This document shows positions 32,880 through 43,102 of a DNA stretch of 64,000 nt, piece by piece (the stretch's first letter is position 1; the number at the start of each line of letters is the position of its first letter). This DNA is from Cryoendolithus antarcticus. Lineage: Eukaryota; Ascomycota; Dothideomycetes; Cladosporiales; Cladosporiaceae. The notes beneath the pieces are model-generated. The model was not told the origin of the DNA, made no database searches, and saw only the letters and a program-made list of their open reading frames with translations. The DNA is taken from positions 434,001 to 498,000 of the forward strand of contig NAJO01000013.1 in NCBI GenBank assembly GCA_002077065.1, written 5' to 3'. Made by a program: the position numbers and the translations under genes.

Positions 32880-35711
32880 ATGAACTACGAAGCTGCACTG
32901 TCCATACAACAGCATCAACAGACGGCACTGTTTGGCAATGGCAGTGGTATAGCTACAATCTTTCCGACTCCACACACGGACGACATGCTCGCGGGTATGC
33001 AGAAAGTGCAGGGCCACGGCGAGGACACGATTGACTCGGCTTCACATTCTGGATCCTCTGACTTGAATGCAGTGGACAACAACGAGACAGATACCCTTGG
33101 ACAGGCCATTATGCAGCACCAACGAGACGCGATTCGACTCCGCCAAGCACTCGATGCAGATGCCCGACCGTTGCTGGAGACGCGATTGCGACCTCGTCCA
33201 CGCATCTCCGAGTTGATTGAGAGGGAGGAACGAGAGGAAGCACTAGCAGCTGCCGCCGCTTCTAATGGTGTCGCACACACCCGTGGAGCCAGTACAGGCA
33301 GTTCTGGCTCCGAACCTCCGCTTAACGTGCCGAGGGAATGGGGCACGAGGGCCAAGTCGCAACGAGGCTGGATGAGGAGGATTAGGGAGCCCTCTGTAGT
33401 GAGCGTGCAGCTTTCACCTACGCTTGCCCAGGGTGAAGGGCAAAAGCAAGACGAAGACGCGATAGTGCCGCGTAGGACCGCATTGACGGGGGATGAGTAC
33501 TGGAGTCCACCAAGGAGGGACAACGCCTTTGCAAAGGATATGACGCCGCCTTCAATGAATCGGCAGAGACCTGCGTCGCAGCCTAATGCTCTGCGGCCGG
33601 CGAACTCTACGTTGCAGGATACACTTGACAGTGAGGATCCGGATCTTGAAGGGTTGTCGTTGCTGCAGTCGACACCCGCGCTGCCTAGGCTGGATCGAAC
33701 GGCGACTGAGTACATGCGACGGGAGATCGAGACGGTGGAAAGGCAGGGCGTTACACGACGACATCTTGGTCAGCTAGCAGAGCGGCCGAATGGAAGTATT
33801 CGGCACCGGGCCAGTCAAGACGACGAAGCTGGGCTCACTAATGGCCATGCCTCGCACAATCGTCAAGCTCGTCCTGTCACAACGCCTTCTGATAGTAAGA
33901 AAAGTAGGATCACCCGCCGGCGTAGCCTAATCAGCAACCAGGAAAACGTCCCAGTCAATGGCGGAAGCTCGACGACATACAAGGGCATTGAGACGGTCAC
34001 TATCACTGATCGAACAGCGCAGGCCGTGACATTCAAGCAGCCGCAGCGGCCTGGTCACACACGACAGGACTCGATGAAGTTGCTGCAGCGGCTCGCGAGG
34101 GTGTCGAGTCTATCGCCCAGTCCGGCCAAAGCATCGCCCGAGGCTGTAGGTCGCGGATACTCAAACGTGCATTCCACTGGGCAAGTTGAGCGTCCAAAGA
34201 GCGAGCCATACGTCGGTGGCCACGAAGATGCACGGATTGCTCAAGACGCGGGGCGAGAGCAAGAGGCAGAGCACGATGTTGGCCGTCCGAACAGTGAAAG
34301 TTCACATGATGCCAGAGCAAGGTCGCGGTCATCTCGTAGCTCAGTACGCCTTGATGCATATACTGCTCAACAAGAAGATGATGCAGAAGAGAAGCAGCAC
34401 GCTGGCGCACCTGTGTCCACGGCATCAGCACGAGACGCGCAAGAGGAAGCACGAGCTACAGCTGGTGCGAACGGTGAGACTCAAGCGCTAAGACCATCCA
34501 CCGACGTCCGTCCGCTGCTTCGCACTTCAGACACCACCATCATCCGAGCGTTCGGCACTCCATCCGGTGAAGCATTGCTTGGAGGGAGCGGTGATATGCT
34601 TGCTGCAGAGTATGTCCGTCAAGTCTCAGGCGGGTCTAGGCGGCCTACGTCTGCACTTGATGACATCGTGCGAGAAGCCCAAGAGCATCCTGGCGAACTT
34701 TTTGGCGACGCCACGATTCAGTCGCTTGAAGATATCGCGCACCCGAATATGGACGCCACTGACACCACTGCCACAGTCGACTTCGGTGACGCTGAGGAAG
34801 ACCGTGGTCTCGCTCGCCCACTCACACAAACAGAGAACGATCGTCGGCAAGAGGACCTCGCCATGAAAGCCATGAACAAGCACCTCCGAGCAGCGCGCAC
34901 AAGCATCAAAGATGCAGACCGCGGGTTGCGACGAGTCGAGCACCGCGCAGAAGAAATTGCAAACTCTCCAGTCAAGAAGACCACGACCACCAGTACAACG
35001 ATCCTCGAGACCGCACCCACAACCTCCACCCAAAGCACCCACACTGGCCCCTGCCCCCACTGCGATCTCCGCTACCGCTCCCTCTGGCACGCCCTCTTCT
35101 CCGAATTCCTCTCAGCCTTCTACGCTCCCTCGCGTACCTCCCGTCTTGGCGTCCGTCTCACGTCCCTAGGCAAGGTCCTCGCGTTCGCAGCTCTCTGCTA
35201 CATTCTCGAGTCCCTGCTCTGCTGGAAATACTGCCACCCCTTCTACGCCCGCCGGATGGAAGGCTACGGCGTCTGGAACGATGCGCCGCGCTCGCCCTTC
35301 GTGATCCCAACGCTGCTCTTCCGCCCTCTCCGACCAATCTGGCGACCAACGCTCAACTGGGCTCGTGAGGCGATCGAAGTAGCATATCACCACGTCCTCG
35401 GCATCGAGCAAAAAGTCCTCCCTGTTCCGCGCTTCATGGAGCCTGGCTTCAAACTCACGCCCGAAATGATGCGCTCGGACCTGCGTCCTGGGATGTTTCG
35501 GAGTAGCTACCCGCCTGCCAGTGCCGTGAGTGGTGGTTTCGGGAAGACGGCTGCAACGGCTGGCGCGGGGGCCGTTGCGGGGAGATGGGGCGGTTGGGTC
35601 GGGACTAGTGTGGTGAGCAAGGCTGTGGAGACGGGGTGGAGGGCTGTGGGGAGTGCGAGGCAGGCTGTTGATGAGGTGGGAGGTATGTGGGAGGATGAGT
35701 GGTTGGAGTGA
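32880..35711 (+). CDS. large mostly disordered protein with C-terminal membrane segment
   Basis: Unknown function. The frame opens at a TTG, but the first ATG is 32880 (MNYEAALSIQQHQQ); 943 residues. The first 700 residues are Ser/Arg/Asp-rich and disordered, with a short helix-forming region near 95-115 (RPRISELIEREEREEALAAA). Before the membrane part is a helix, KAMNKHLRAARTSIKDADRG, and a CPHCDLRYRSLWHAL motif. Then comes a hydrophobic segment (LGKVLAFAALCYILESLLCW), followed by GYGVWNDAPRSPFVIPTLLF and a C-terminal Gly/Ala/Trp-rich end. This looks like a conserved fungal tail-anchored or nuclear-envelope type protein, but I cannot name it. It is single-exon and divergent from ARPC5. Confidence 0.75.
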   Translation: MNYEAALSIQQHQQTALFGNGSGIATIFPTPHTDDMLAGMQKVQGHGEDTIDSASHSGSSDLNAVDNNETDTLGQAIMQHQRDAIRLRQALDADARPLLETRLRPRPRISELIEREEREEALAAAAASNGVAHTRGASTGSSGSEPPLNVPREWGTRAKSQRGWMRRIREPSVVSVQLSPTLAQGEGQKQDEDAIVPRRTALTGDEYWSPPRRDNAFAKDMTPPSMNRQRPASQPNALRPANSTLQDTLDSEDPDLEGLSLLQSTPALPRLDRTATEYMRREIETVERQGVTRRHLGQLAERPNGSIRHRASQDDEAGLTNGHASHNRQARPVTTPSDSKKSRITRRRSLISNQENVPVNGGSSTTYKGIETVTITDRTAQAVTFKQPQRPGHTRQDSMKLLQRLARVSSLSPSPAKASPEAVGRGYSNVHSTGQVERPKSEPYVGGHEDARIAQDAGREQEAEHDVGRPNSESSHDARARSRSSRSSVRLDAYTAQQEDDAEEKQHAGAPVSTASARDAQEEARATAGANGETQALRPSTDVRPLLRTSDTTIIRAFGTPSGEALLGGSGDMLAAEYVRQVSGGSRRPTSALDDIVREAQEHPGELFGDATIQSLEDIAHPNMDATDTTATVDFGDAEEDRGLARPLTQTENDRRQEDLAMKAMNKHLRAARTSIKDADRGLRRVEHRAEEIANSPVKKTTTTSTTILETAPTTSTQSTHTGPCPHCDLRYRSLWHALFSEFLSAFYAPSRTSRLGVRLTSLGKVLAFAALCYILESLLCWKYCHPFYARRMEGYGVWNDAPRSPFVIPTLLFRPLRPIWRPTLNWAREAIEVAYHHVLGIEQKVLPVPRFMEPGFKLTPEMMRSDLRPGMFRSSYPPASAVSGGFGKTAATAGAGAVAGRWGGWVGTSVVSKAVETGWRAVGSARQAVDEVGGMWEDEWLE

Positions 35712-36253
35712 TTGGATGACCATGGTGTGAGCATTTGGCTATGGGCTACGATACGGCGCTCATCTTGGACTATGGCACTGGGTATCATGGCCAAAGAGGG
35801 AAGGGACATCGTTAGGCTCAGCGAAGGCGTTCGTCAGGAGTGTTGTGTAGGGTACGGATAGTTGTCAGCAGTATGCATATGATGTCGATCCTTCAGTCGG
35901 TCCTCGACGCGATTGTAACGCTACGTCAGGGTCAGGCGAAGTCAATTGCTGCTGGTCCCTAGACTGTCATGCCCTTTGCCGTGACTTCGGTTGGCTGAGG
36001 CAGCCGACTCATGCCCAACACCGATCTGATCATCCGACCACTTCTCTCTCATTGGCCACGCCAGACGTCCTCACCTCCCAGCATCATCGACGCCAAAGTA
36101 GTATCGCGCACTCGCCATGGCATATACAAATGCCTACTGCCCTTCGCGGGTTCCCGTCCACCGCAGCTACAATTCTCATCTCGACAACGCGACCCATCCA
36201 GCCGATCACGGAGTTGCTATCTCAACGAAGCCGCAAAGAGTCTAAGAACGATC
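35712..36253. other. intergenic or leader region
   Basis: About 540 bp. It includes an in-frame ATG at 36011 that could extend the next protein by 81 residues, but that extension is low in recognisable structure. Confidence 0.4.
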
Positions 36254-36754
36254 ATGGCTGTCCTGGAGACCACCGTCCTGGCGGTAGCGGCGCTTTATGT
36301 GGCGATATATCGAGCTATCTCGAAGAAATCGCAGGCTCCGACCAGGGTATCCACTGTACCACTTGTATCGATGGCAGATCTCGAGATGGACCGGACCAAG
36401 GCAACAGATTGGAAGCAGAGCTCGGGTCCCACGAGGGAAAGGGCATCGGGCAAAGTCGTGATCAAGGCGAGACGAGACTCGGTGGTGCAGGAGGAACAGA
36501 GTGCGAGGTTTGGACTGCCAAGAGCGTCTGACACAGCCGTGATCGAGGGAAGACGGGACTCAAATAGTGACTTGGAGCAGAGCATGGTGTGGTGGGCTGA
36601 GGTAGTCGAGATGTGGAGACAGCTGCAGATGAAATTGAGAGAGCGGGAACAGGAGGAGAGGAGGCAAGGAAGGGAAAACTTGATACGCGCGCTCTGGGAG
36701 ATCAGACGGCAGGTTGCCAGAGTGCCGTCTGAGGTGTCAGAGCGACAAGGATGA
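36254..36754 (+). CDS. small hypothetical protein with N-terminal membrane anchor
   Basis: 166 residues from ATG 36254 (MAVLETTVLAVAALYVAIYR). The N-terminal 20 residues form a hydrophobic signal-anchor-like helix, followed by a charged region with repeated VIKARRDS / VIEGRRDS elements. The C-terminal part is a Glu/Arg-rich helix likely to form a coiled coil (WRQLQMKLREREQEERR). No family was recognised. An upstream ATG at 36011 would give 247 residues; the start at 36254 puts the hydrophobic helix at the N-terminus and is preferred. Confidence 0.45.
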   Translation: MAVLETTVLAVAALYVAIYRAISKKSQAPTRVSTVPLVSMADLEMDRTKATDWKQSSGPTRERASGKVVIKARRDSVVQEEQSARFGLPRASDTAVIEGRRDSNSDLEQSMVWWAEVVEMWRQLQMKLREREQEERRQGRENLIRALWEIRRQVARVPSEVSERQG

Positions 36755-37123
36755 AGTCTGTGGCTGTTGAGGGTCAGACAGGTCAAGCGCTTTGCATCGC
36801 AGAAACTGCGAGCGAGGACGAGCCCATATGTGGGTTGAGGCGATGAGATGGATGTGCGCTCACGATTCTGAGGACGCACTCGAATCTGATGATAGATGTA
36901 TAGTGACGGAAACGGCACGCGACAGCAAGTCAATCTACGTGGAGCCGATGGGTGCCGGGAAGTGGCGTATGTGGGGTAGTCTGTACTGCAGTTGCAATAC
37001 AACTGCCTTTTGTACCTGACATGAAGTCTGCATATCGATTGCTTTTCGTCTCAACTTTGTCTTTGGATCCTCGTGAGGCCGTTGTTCACATATCTAAACA
37101 GGATCCCCGTCCCTTCAGGTATC
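36755..37123. other. intergenic region upstream of GAL1
   Basis: 369 bp with no credible frame; it should contain the galactokinase promoter. I did not find a Gal4-type CGG-N11-CCG site by eye. Confidence 0.4.
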
Positions 37124-38745
37124 ATGGCTGCAGTGCCAACGAAAACGTCGCTAGCCGACATCTACCCTGAAGATGCGGTCGAATCGCAACAGACGAGATG
37201 GAACCATCTGATCTCAAGTTTCAAGTCAACATACTGCAAAGCACCAGACTTCATAAGTAGAAGTCCAGGGAGAGTCAATATCATTGGCGAAGTACGCAAC
37301 CCAACATCAATGTACTACACTCCAGTCTAATCAACCTCCAGCACATCGACTACTCCCTCTATGAAGTCCTCCCCATGGCTGTGACAGCCGACGTCCTACT
37401 CGCAGTCTCAATACATCCCCAGGAACCCGGTCCCAGCACGATCAGCTTGACAAACATTAACCCACAAAAGTTCGAGAGCAAGCAATTCGACATCCCCGAT
37501 ACTGGAGATGTGCACATCGACGCTTCCGCCCTGGAATGGACGAACTACTTCAAGTCTGGTCTCGTTGGCGCGACTGAGCTTCTTCGCAAGAAAGGATCAG
37601 AGTTCAAGCAGAGCGTCGGCATGGACATCCTCGCCGACGGTACCGTTCCCTCCGGTGGCGGACTCTCCTCTTCGGCAGCCTTCGTCTGTGCGTCCGCTCT
37701 CGCGGTAATGAAAGCCAATGGCGAGCACGACGTCGACAAAAAGGAACTCGTCGAACTCGCCATCGTCTCCGAACGCGCGGTAGGTGTCAACTCAGGCGGC
37801 ATGGACCAATCTGCCTCCGTCTTCCCCCTCCAAGGCCAAGCCCTCTACGTCTCCTTCGTGCCCCAGCTCAGCGCCCGAAACGTCTCCTTTCCCCAGCTCT
37901 CCTCACCTCTAGTCTTCGTGAAAGCCCAATCATTTGTCGCAGCCGACAAGCACACCACTGGCCCTGTCTGCTACAACCTCCGCGTCGTAGAATGCACGCT
38001 CGCCGCCCTCGTCCTAGCCAAGATCTTCGGTCTCTCGCCTCTCAAACCCGATGCCGGTCCCCTGGGCTACTCCCTCCGCGGCTTCCACGACGCCTACATC
38101 GCCAAACACGCCTCCATCACCGACAACTCCAAGACTTCTAAAGAAGACTTCCAATCTCAACTCCACGACCTCGTTGGGAAGGTGGATGCCTATCTCCCGC
38201 AAGAAGAAGGCTACACGCGCGAGCAGATCAGCGAGATTCTCGAGATTCCCATCCCCCAGCTGGAAAAAGACTTCATGACGAAATTTCCCGTACGCGCCGA
38301 GAAGTTCAAGCTCCGGCAACGCGCCTTACACGTCTTCAGCGAAGCCATCCGCGTACTGCGGTTCATGGAGTTGCTCTCCTCTCCGCCCGCCACAACGTCA
38401 GAAGCCACCGAGACGCTCCTCAAAGATCTCGGCGCACTACTCAACGAAACGCAGGACTCTTGCAGAGATGTGTATGAGTGTTCGTGCCCAGAGCTGGATG
38501 AGCTTTGCACACTGGCGAGGAAGGCTGGCGCTTATGGCAGTCGATTGACGGGCGCCGGGTGGGGCGGCTGTAGTGTGCATCTGGTGCCTGAGGGTAAGGT
38601 TGAGGCTGTGAAAGAGAGTTGGAAGAGGGATTATTATGGGAAGAGGTTTCCCGATATGAGTGAGGAGAAGTGGAAAGAGGCGGTGGTGGTTAGCAAGCCG
38701 GGGAGTGGAAGTTGTGTTTTCGAGGTAAAGGGTGATTCTGTTTAG
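37124..38745 (+). CDS. GAL1: galactokinase
   Basis: Phosphorylates galactose to galactose-1-phosphate in the Leloir pathway (cytosol). Exons are 37124-37291 and 37342-38745, separated by a 50-nt GTACGC...CCAG intron. Splicing joins GRVNIIGE to HIDYSLYEVLPMA, rebuilding the galactokinase signature at about residues 49-69; 523 residues, matching yeast Gal1 (528). The GHMP ATP-binding motif PSGGGLSSSAA lies at 159-169, and the third GHMP motif, SRLTGAGWGGCSVHL, near 455. The conserved NSGGMDQ segment is present. Residues that distinguish Gal1 from the Gal3 sensor (an SA pair within GLSSSAA) are intact, so catalysis is expected. No other GAL genes are adjacent. Secure. Confidence 0.96.
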
Positions 38746-39151
38746 AGTCTTGACGGAAATGAGTCACGTTGAGCTTTTGCAGACGGCTTTTGGGTGCATA
38801 GCGGTTGGGATGTACTATGAAATGGATATTGAGCCCTACACTGTGAACTGTATGGAAGACAGGGAGGCTTTTCGAATTGGCCTCCTGAGCGTACCTCACC
38901 AATGCCACTTGAACGAAAATGCCACGCGCATAGCGTCAGCGCGACGGCACTCTCCTATACCCCTCCAGCGCCATCTGCACGGCCAAAGAGAACTCCGGTC
39001 GCTGCGCAGGGCCCATCGATCGCATAAGCTCGACGAAGAATCCTGCTTCCATGCATGCCTGGCTTTTCGCTACTTTTCGAATTTTGGGTATGCCCGGCTC
39101 CGTTTTGACTCTCTTGACTGCTTCGCGACTTTTCTGGTACCAATATGCTTC
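38746..39151. other. convergent intergenic region
   Basis: 406 bp between the 3' ends of GAL1 and NTF2. No gene seen. Confidence 0.5.
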
Positions 39152-39907
39152 CTAGGCTGCAGGGTAGACTAGTCGGAAGATGTCGTTGAATACGTAGTAG
39201 TTCCCACTCTCCGGGAGGAGCTGGAAGGTCTGGGTGTAGGACATGGGGCGGCGTTCTTCTTCGACCTGTGATGATCGTGTCAGCTGATCGACATCTCTTG
39301 CAATATGCTCTGCAACATCCTGCTCGCTCTACGCTCTAGCCTAGCTATCCTCCTGCCGCGGCGCACCGCGTCTGCCTTCACAGGTTGCCGCCGACCAGCT
39401 CTGCCTCGTTCAAGTCTCATGCATACTCGCTCACCGAGCGTGATCTGCTCATCGTAGGATAGAAGGTACGTACCAACAACACCCCACTGACGATCACCAA
39501 TATCCCGCCCTGATCGTTGCTCGGCTGTGCGTCCACGGTCGCGACCTGGTGCTCGATGCGCTTGAATGGGAGATCCACCAGTTGGCCTATTATAGTTGCA
39601 GTGCCTTGGAACGGCTTTGCTTCGAATGTGAGCATGGAATTGTCGCGCTGAACTGAAGGTCAGTGGGTGAAGTGAAGGCGACAGTGACGAGAATCGATAC
39701 GTAGAGGGGTGCGAGCTGGGCGCGATCTGCATCGAAAGTCTTGTAGTAGAACTCTGTGAATTGCTCTGAAAGGTGTTAAGAGGATCGTTCATGGAGGGGA
39801 ATGGGGCTGGTGGACGGGCGTACGGGCTATGGCTTGGTAGTCTGGCAGAGAATAGGTCAGCGCGTGAATTTAGGATGTTGAGGGTACGTGATCTGCTTAC
39901 CACCCAT
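39152..39907 (-). CDS. NTF2: nuclear transport factor 2
   Basis: Homodimeric importer of RanGDP through nuclear pores. Five exons: 39901-39907 (7 nt), 39824-39841 (18 nt), 39701-39765, 39474-39647 and 39152-39265. All introns are GT-AG (59, 58, 53 and 208 nt) and the phases fit, giving 125 residues (usual length 124-127). The product starts MGDYQAIAQQFTEFYYKTFD, continues NSMLTFEAKPFQGTATII, and ends NDIFRLVYPAA. The conserved acidic and aromatic residues of the Ran pocket region (DAQPSNDQGG, VEEERRPM) are present. Simple open-frame calling misses this gene entirely, since its coding is split into tiny exons. It is divergent from ARP8, about 350 bp apart. Secure. Confidence 0.95.
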
Positions 39908-40260
39908 CTTGGCGGTGTCTCGGACTATATGAATGAGCTCGATGAAGGATCAGAGGTCGACAGGGTTGTCTCTGAAGCTCTCTTCTTCACCTCAAGGCAG
40001 GGCACATATGAGTGGGAGTGGGGCACCGAACATCGACGTGTCCCAATCGGGACATCCCACCCTCGTGCCAAGACATCGAACTCGTGCAACAAGATGCAAG
40101 GCAATTTGTCTTGACGGTGGAAGCACATGTAGACGTCTAATCGATCTTGCGAGAGCATCTGCAGTCACTACTATTCGTTTCGTAAAACCATTGCATCCTC
40201 CCTGTCCTCCACTAGCTTGCGATCTTCGTGTCCATAGCGGTCAAGTCCACCACCGCCAGC
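39908..40260. promoter_or_regulatory. bidirectional promoter region NTF2 / ARP8
   Basis: 353 bp between two divergent start codons. No specific factor site was assigned; inferred from gene arrangement. Confidence 0.45.
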
Positions 40261-42804
40261 ATGGTGGGCAAGAAGTCTGGCCGCGCCCTTTTGAGGGAGG
40301 AGGGTATGTTGAATATCCCAGTTGATGCTTCGCGATGCTACGTGGTCTTTGTACAAGCCCTCACCGCTTCGACGGCTAATATATGCTTCCCGCAGGCCTG
40401 CAGCGGACCGACAACAATATGGAGTTTTCGACGTGGCCTCAGGTCAACATGATCAACCAGAAGAATTACTACACGTGAGTCGGACCTTCCGTTGATCAGT
40501 TCTGCGGCTTTGCTTCTCAGTGCAAGTCGTGCCCATCAACATCTTCTGCTTCTACGCAACCACGCAATGGTGGCCCGTAACATCCTCGACGGCCTGCGAA
40601 AGGGCAAGAAGGACGTTTACGCTATCAGCTGCCAATACGTGAAGAGGTATCGCTCATCGCTGCAGCATTTCGTAGAGTCTTGTGACTGTCACTGCATGTT
40701 GAACACACGACTAACATTTCTTGCACAGCGAGTTTCTCAAGCGAGATGATCAAGTCCTCGCACTCAGACTACAGCATGACGAGCGCCTAGACCGCCGAAA
40801 GAAGGCAGCAGTCGACATCGATCGTGCGCGAGCTCAAGGCGCCGCTGATGGCGTGCCGTTCGTCGAGCCTGACCCAGAGTTGGACGAGGATGACGCGATG
40901 GACGACATTGACTCCGAGAACTTCGGCTCCAAAACCATAATCTTTCACCCTGGAAGCGCAAACCTCCGCGTGGGACTGGCTACTGATGCAATACCCAAGA
41001 CCGTACCCATGGTAATCGCGCGCAAATCACAGCACACCGAATCTGAGCTCAGTGAGCCCTTGCCAAAGCGACAAAAGCTCAGCAAAGAGGGTGCCACCGA
41101 GGAACTCTTTGGCGAGGACTTCGCGACTCAGTACAATACCATGGCCACTGACTTCAGGACTTTCCGTCGATCAAACAAGCGTCGCGTACTGCCAAATTCT
41201 CGAGAATTAGTCCAGAAGTGGAACACAGCGGTGCCTGCCGACATTATATCTGAACACAACGATCGAGTGCACGTTGAGTGGACTGAGCTTCCAGCTGATC
41301 GCAAGCAGGCACCAGAGTACATCGTCGGCGATGCAGCGCTGCGGATCCCCGAGAGATCCAGCCCGAAGTATCGTCTGTACTGGCCTATGCGCTACGGCTG
41401 GCTGAATGAAGAAGACTACACAACACGCAATATGGTCATTCGTGACTTCTTCTTGATACTCGAAGAAAGTATCAAGACCGAGCTTGGCCTTCGAAATCGA
41501 CGCGAGTGGTCACAGTACAGTGCCGTCTTTGTCATTCCTGACCTTTACGAAAAGGTCTTTGTGGCCGAAATGCTGCGGCAAGCGATCGTAGAATTTGGCT
41601 TCCAACGTGTGTGCTTCATCCAGGAGTCTGTGGCGGCGACTTTTGGCGCAGGCTATGGCATCTCTTGTGTGGTCGACATGGGCCATATGAAGACCGGCAT
41701 CGCGTGCGTGGAGGACGGAATGGTGATTGAGGAGTCCCGCATCAACCTCAAGTACGGCGGCGCAGATGTGACGGACACATTCGTCCGAATGATGCTGTTC
41801 GACAAGTTCAATTACCAAGAGCTGAACCTGCTGCGGCGGCACGACATGTTGCTTGCAAAGGAGCTGCGAGAGACATATGGTACGATGAGCGACGAGAACA
41901 TCAGCGTTCAACAGCACACCATGTACGTCCGGGCGCACGGAGAGCAGACTCGGAAGTATGACTTCAAACTGTACGACGAGGGGATGCTTGCACCGTTGGT
42001 GAGTCGATCAGCATAGCAAGATCAGCAGTGTGTTGTATTGACATCAGACAGGGGTACTTCCGTCCCGCAATCTTCGACCACACTGACAAGCTGAACGCCC
42101 GGCGCAAGCTTATACCACGATCAACAGACCTCTACGACGGCCGACCTAACGACCCAATGTCTCCAGCACAGCTAGCAGTCCTCGACTACGCAATCAAGAA
42201 CATACCTTCAGCAGTCACAGCAACGCCCGTCAAACCCGCGCGACCTTTACCAACGCCAATGTCAATCTCTACGCCCTCCAAAGCCCGCCTCCTCGGGCTT
42301 CCACCCCACATGAACGGCAATGGCGACACGACCCCTGCATCTTCCGTCGCTGGCTCTCCACCACCAGAAGACATGGGCACGCCTCAACCCGGCGACGCCA
42401 CGGAGTCTAGCGACCCAACGCTCCCCGACACAGACGCTCTCGACCTCGTCGTGCCCATCATGCCCCTCCACAGCGCGATCCTGACCTCAATCGAACACGC
42501 CTCTGGCCTCGACGAACGCCGTCGCCGCGACCTCCTTGGTAGTATCATGCTTATAGGCGGTATGTCGAAGACTCCAGCATTCCATACGTACCTCGAAGCG
42601 CAGTTGAGAGCTGCCATGCCACAGTACCCGAAAGAGATTCTCGTCGCAAGGCCGCCGAAGGAGCTGGATCCGGAGATTTTGGTCTGGAAGGGAGGGAGTG
42701 TGTTTGGAGGGTTGAGGGTCACGAATGATAGTTGGATTGGAGGAGTGGAGTGGGATAGGTTGGGAGGGAGGATCTTGAATTACAAGGTGTTGTGGCATTG
42801 GTGA
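40261..42804 (+). CDS. ARP8: actin-related protein 8, INO80 chromatin remodeller subunit
   Basis: Nuclear actin-related protein that helps INO80 bind nucleosomes and linker DNA. Exons are 40261-40303, 40396-40474, 40729-41998 and 42052-42804; 714 residues. The N-terminus reads MVGKKSGRALLREEG|LQRTDNNMEF, PQVNMINQKNYYT|EFLKRDDQ, as in fungal Arp8. Actin-fold motifs follow: FHPGSANLRVGLATDA, WPMRYGW, DLYEKVFVAEML, IQESVAATFGAGYG, VVDMGHMKTGIACVEDG. A Pro/Ser-rich insertion (about 590-640) precedes the last part (LLGSIMLIGGMSKTPAF, LVWKGGSVFGGL). The 255-nt gap 40475-40728 is treated as one intron with a CTAACA branch, but a 126-nt in-frame segment inside it could be a cassette exon. Secure. Confidence 0.95.
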
Positions 42805-43102
42805 AGCATAAAAGTATGCGAGGATGCGTCGGGTCGTCAGACTCCTGAGGCGGATATCCTCAAGGCAACAAGCCCGTAGACGTATCTACGGGCAATATGT
42901 GGGCCATAGAATGCGTGTCGTCGCCCATGAATGCTCATTAGATACTGTCCGCTATATCCATACAAGGCTGGCGTAATCAACGGACAGACTTGACTGCCAA
43001 CCTTTACAAGCTTGGCTTGGTAGCTTTCACCCTTGCAATAGCTGCATTCAAGGTACTCTCTGCCTTTATCACACAGCTGCTCGCTGTACAGCACCGCTTC
43101 CA

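Noticed and set aside
35166..35723. 185-codon antisense frame at the end of the large membrane protein gene
   Set aside because: It is opposite a well-supported coding segment and has no features of its own.
36011..36253. N-terminal 81-residue extension of the small anchored protein
   Set aside because: The extension is Pro/Ser/Arg-rich with no structure and would bury the hydrophobic helix internally; the 36254 ATG fits better.
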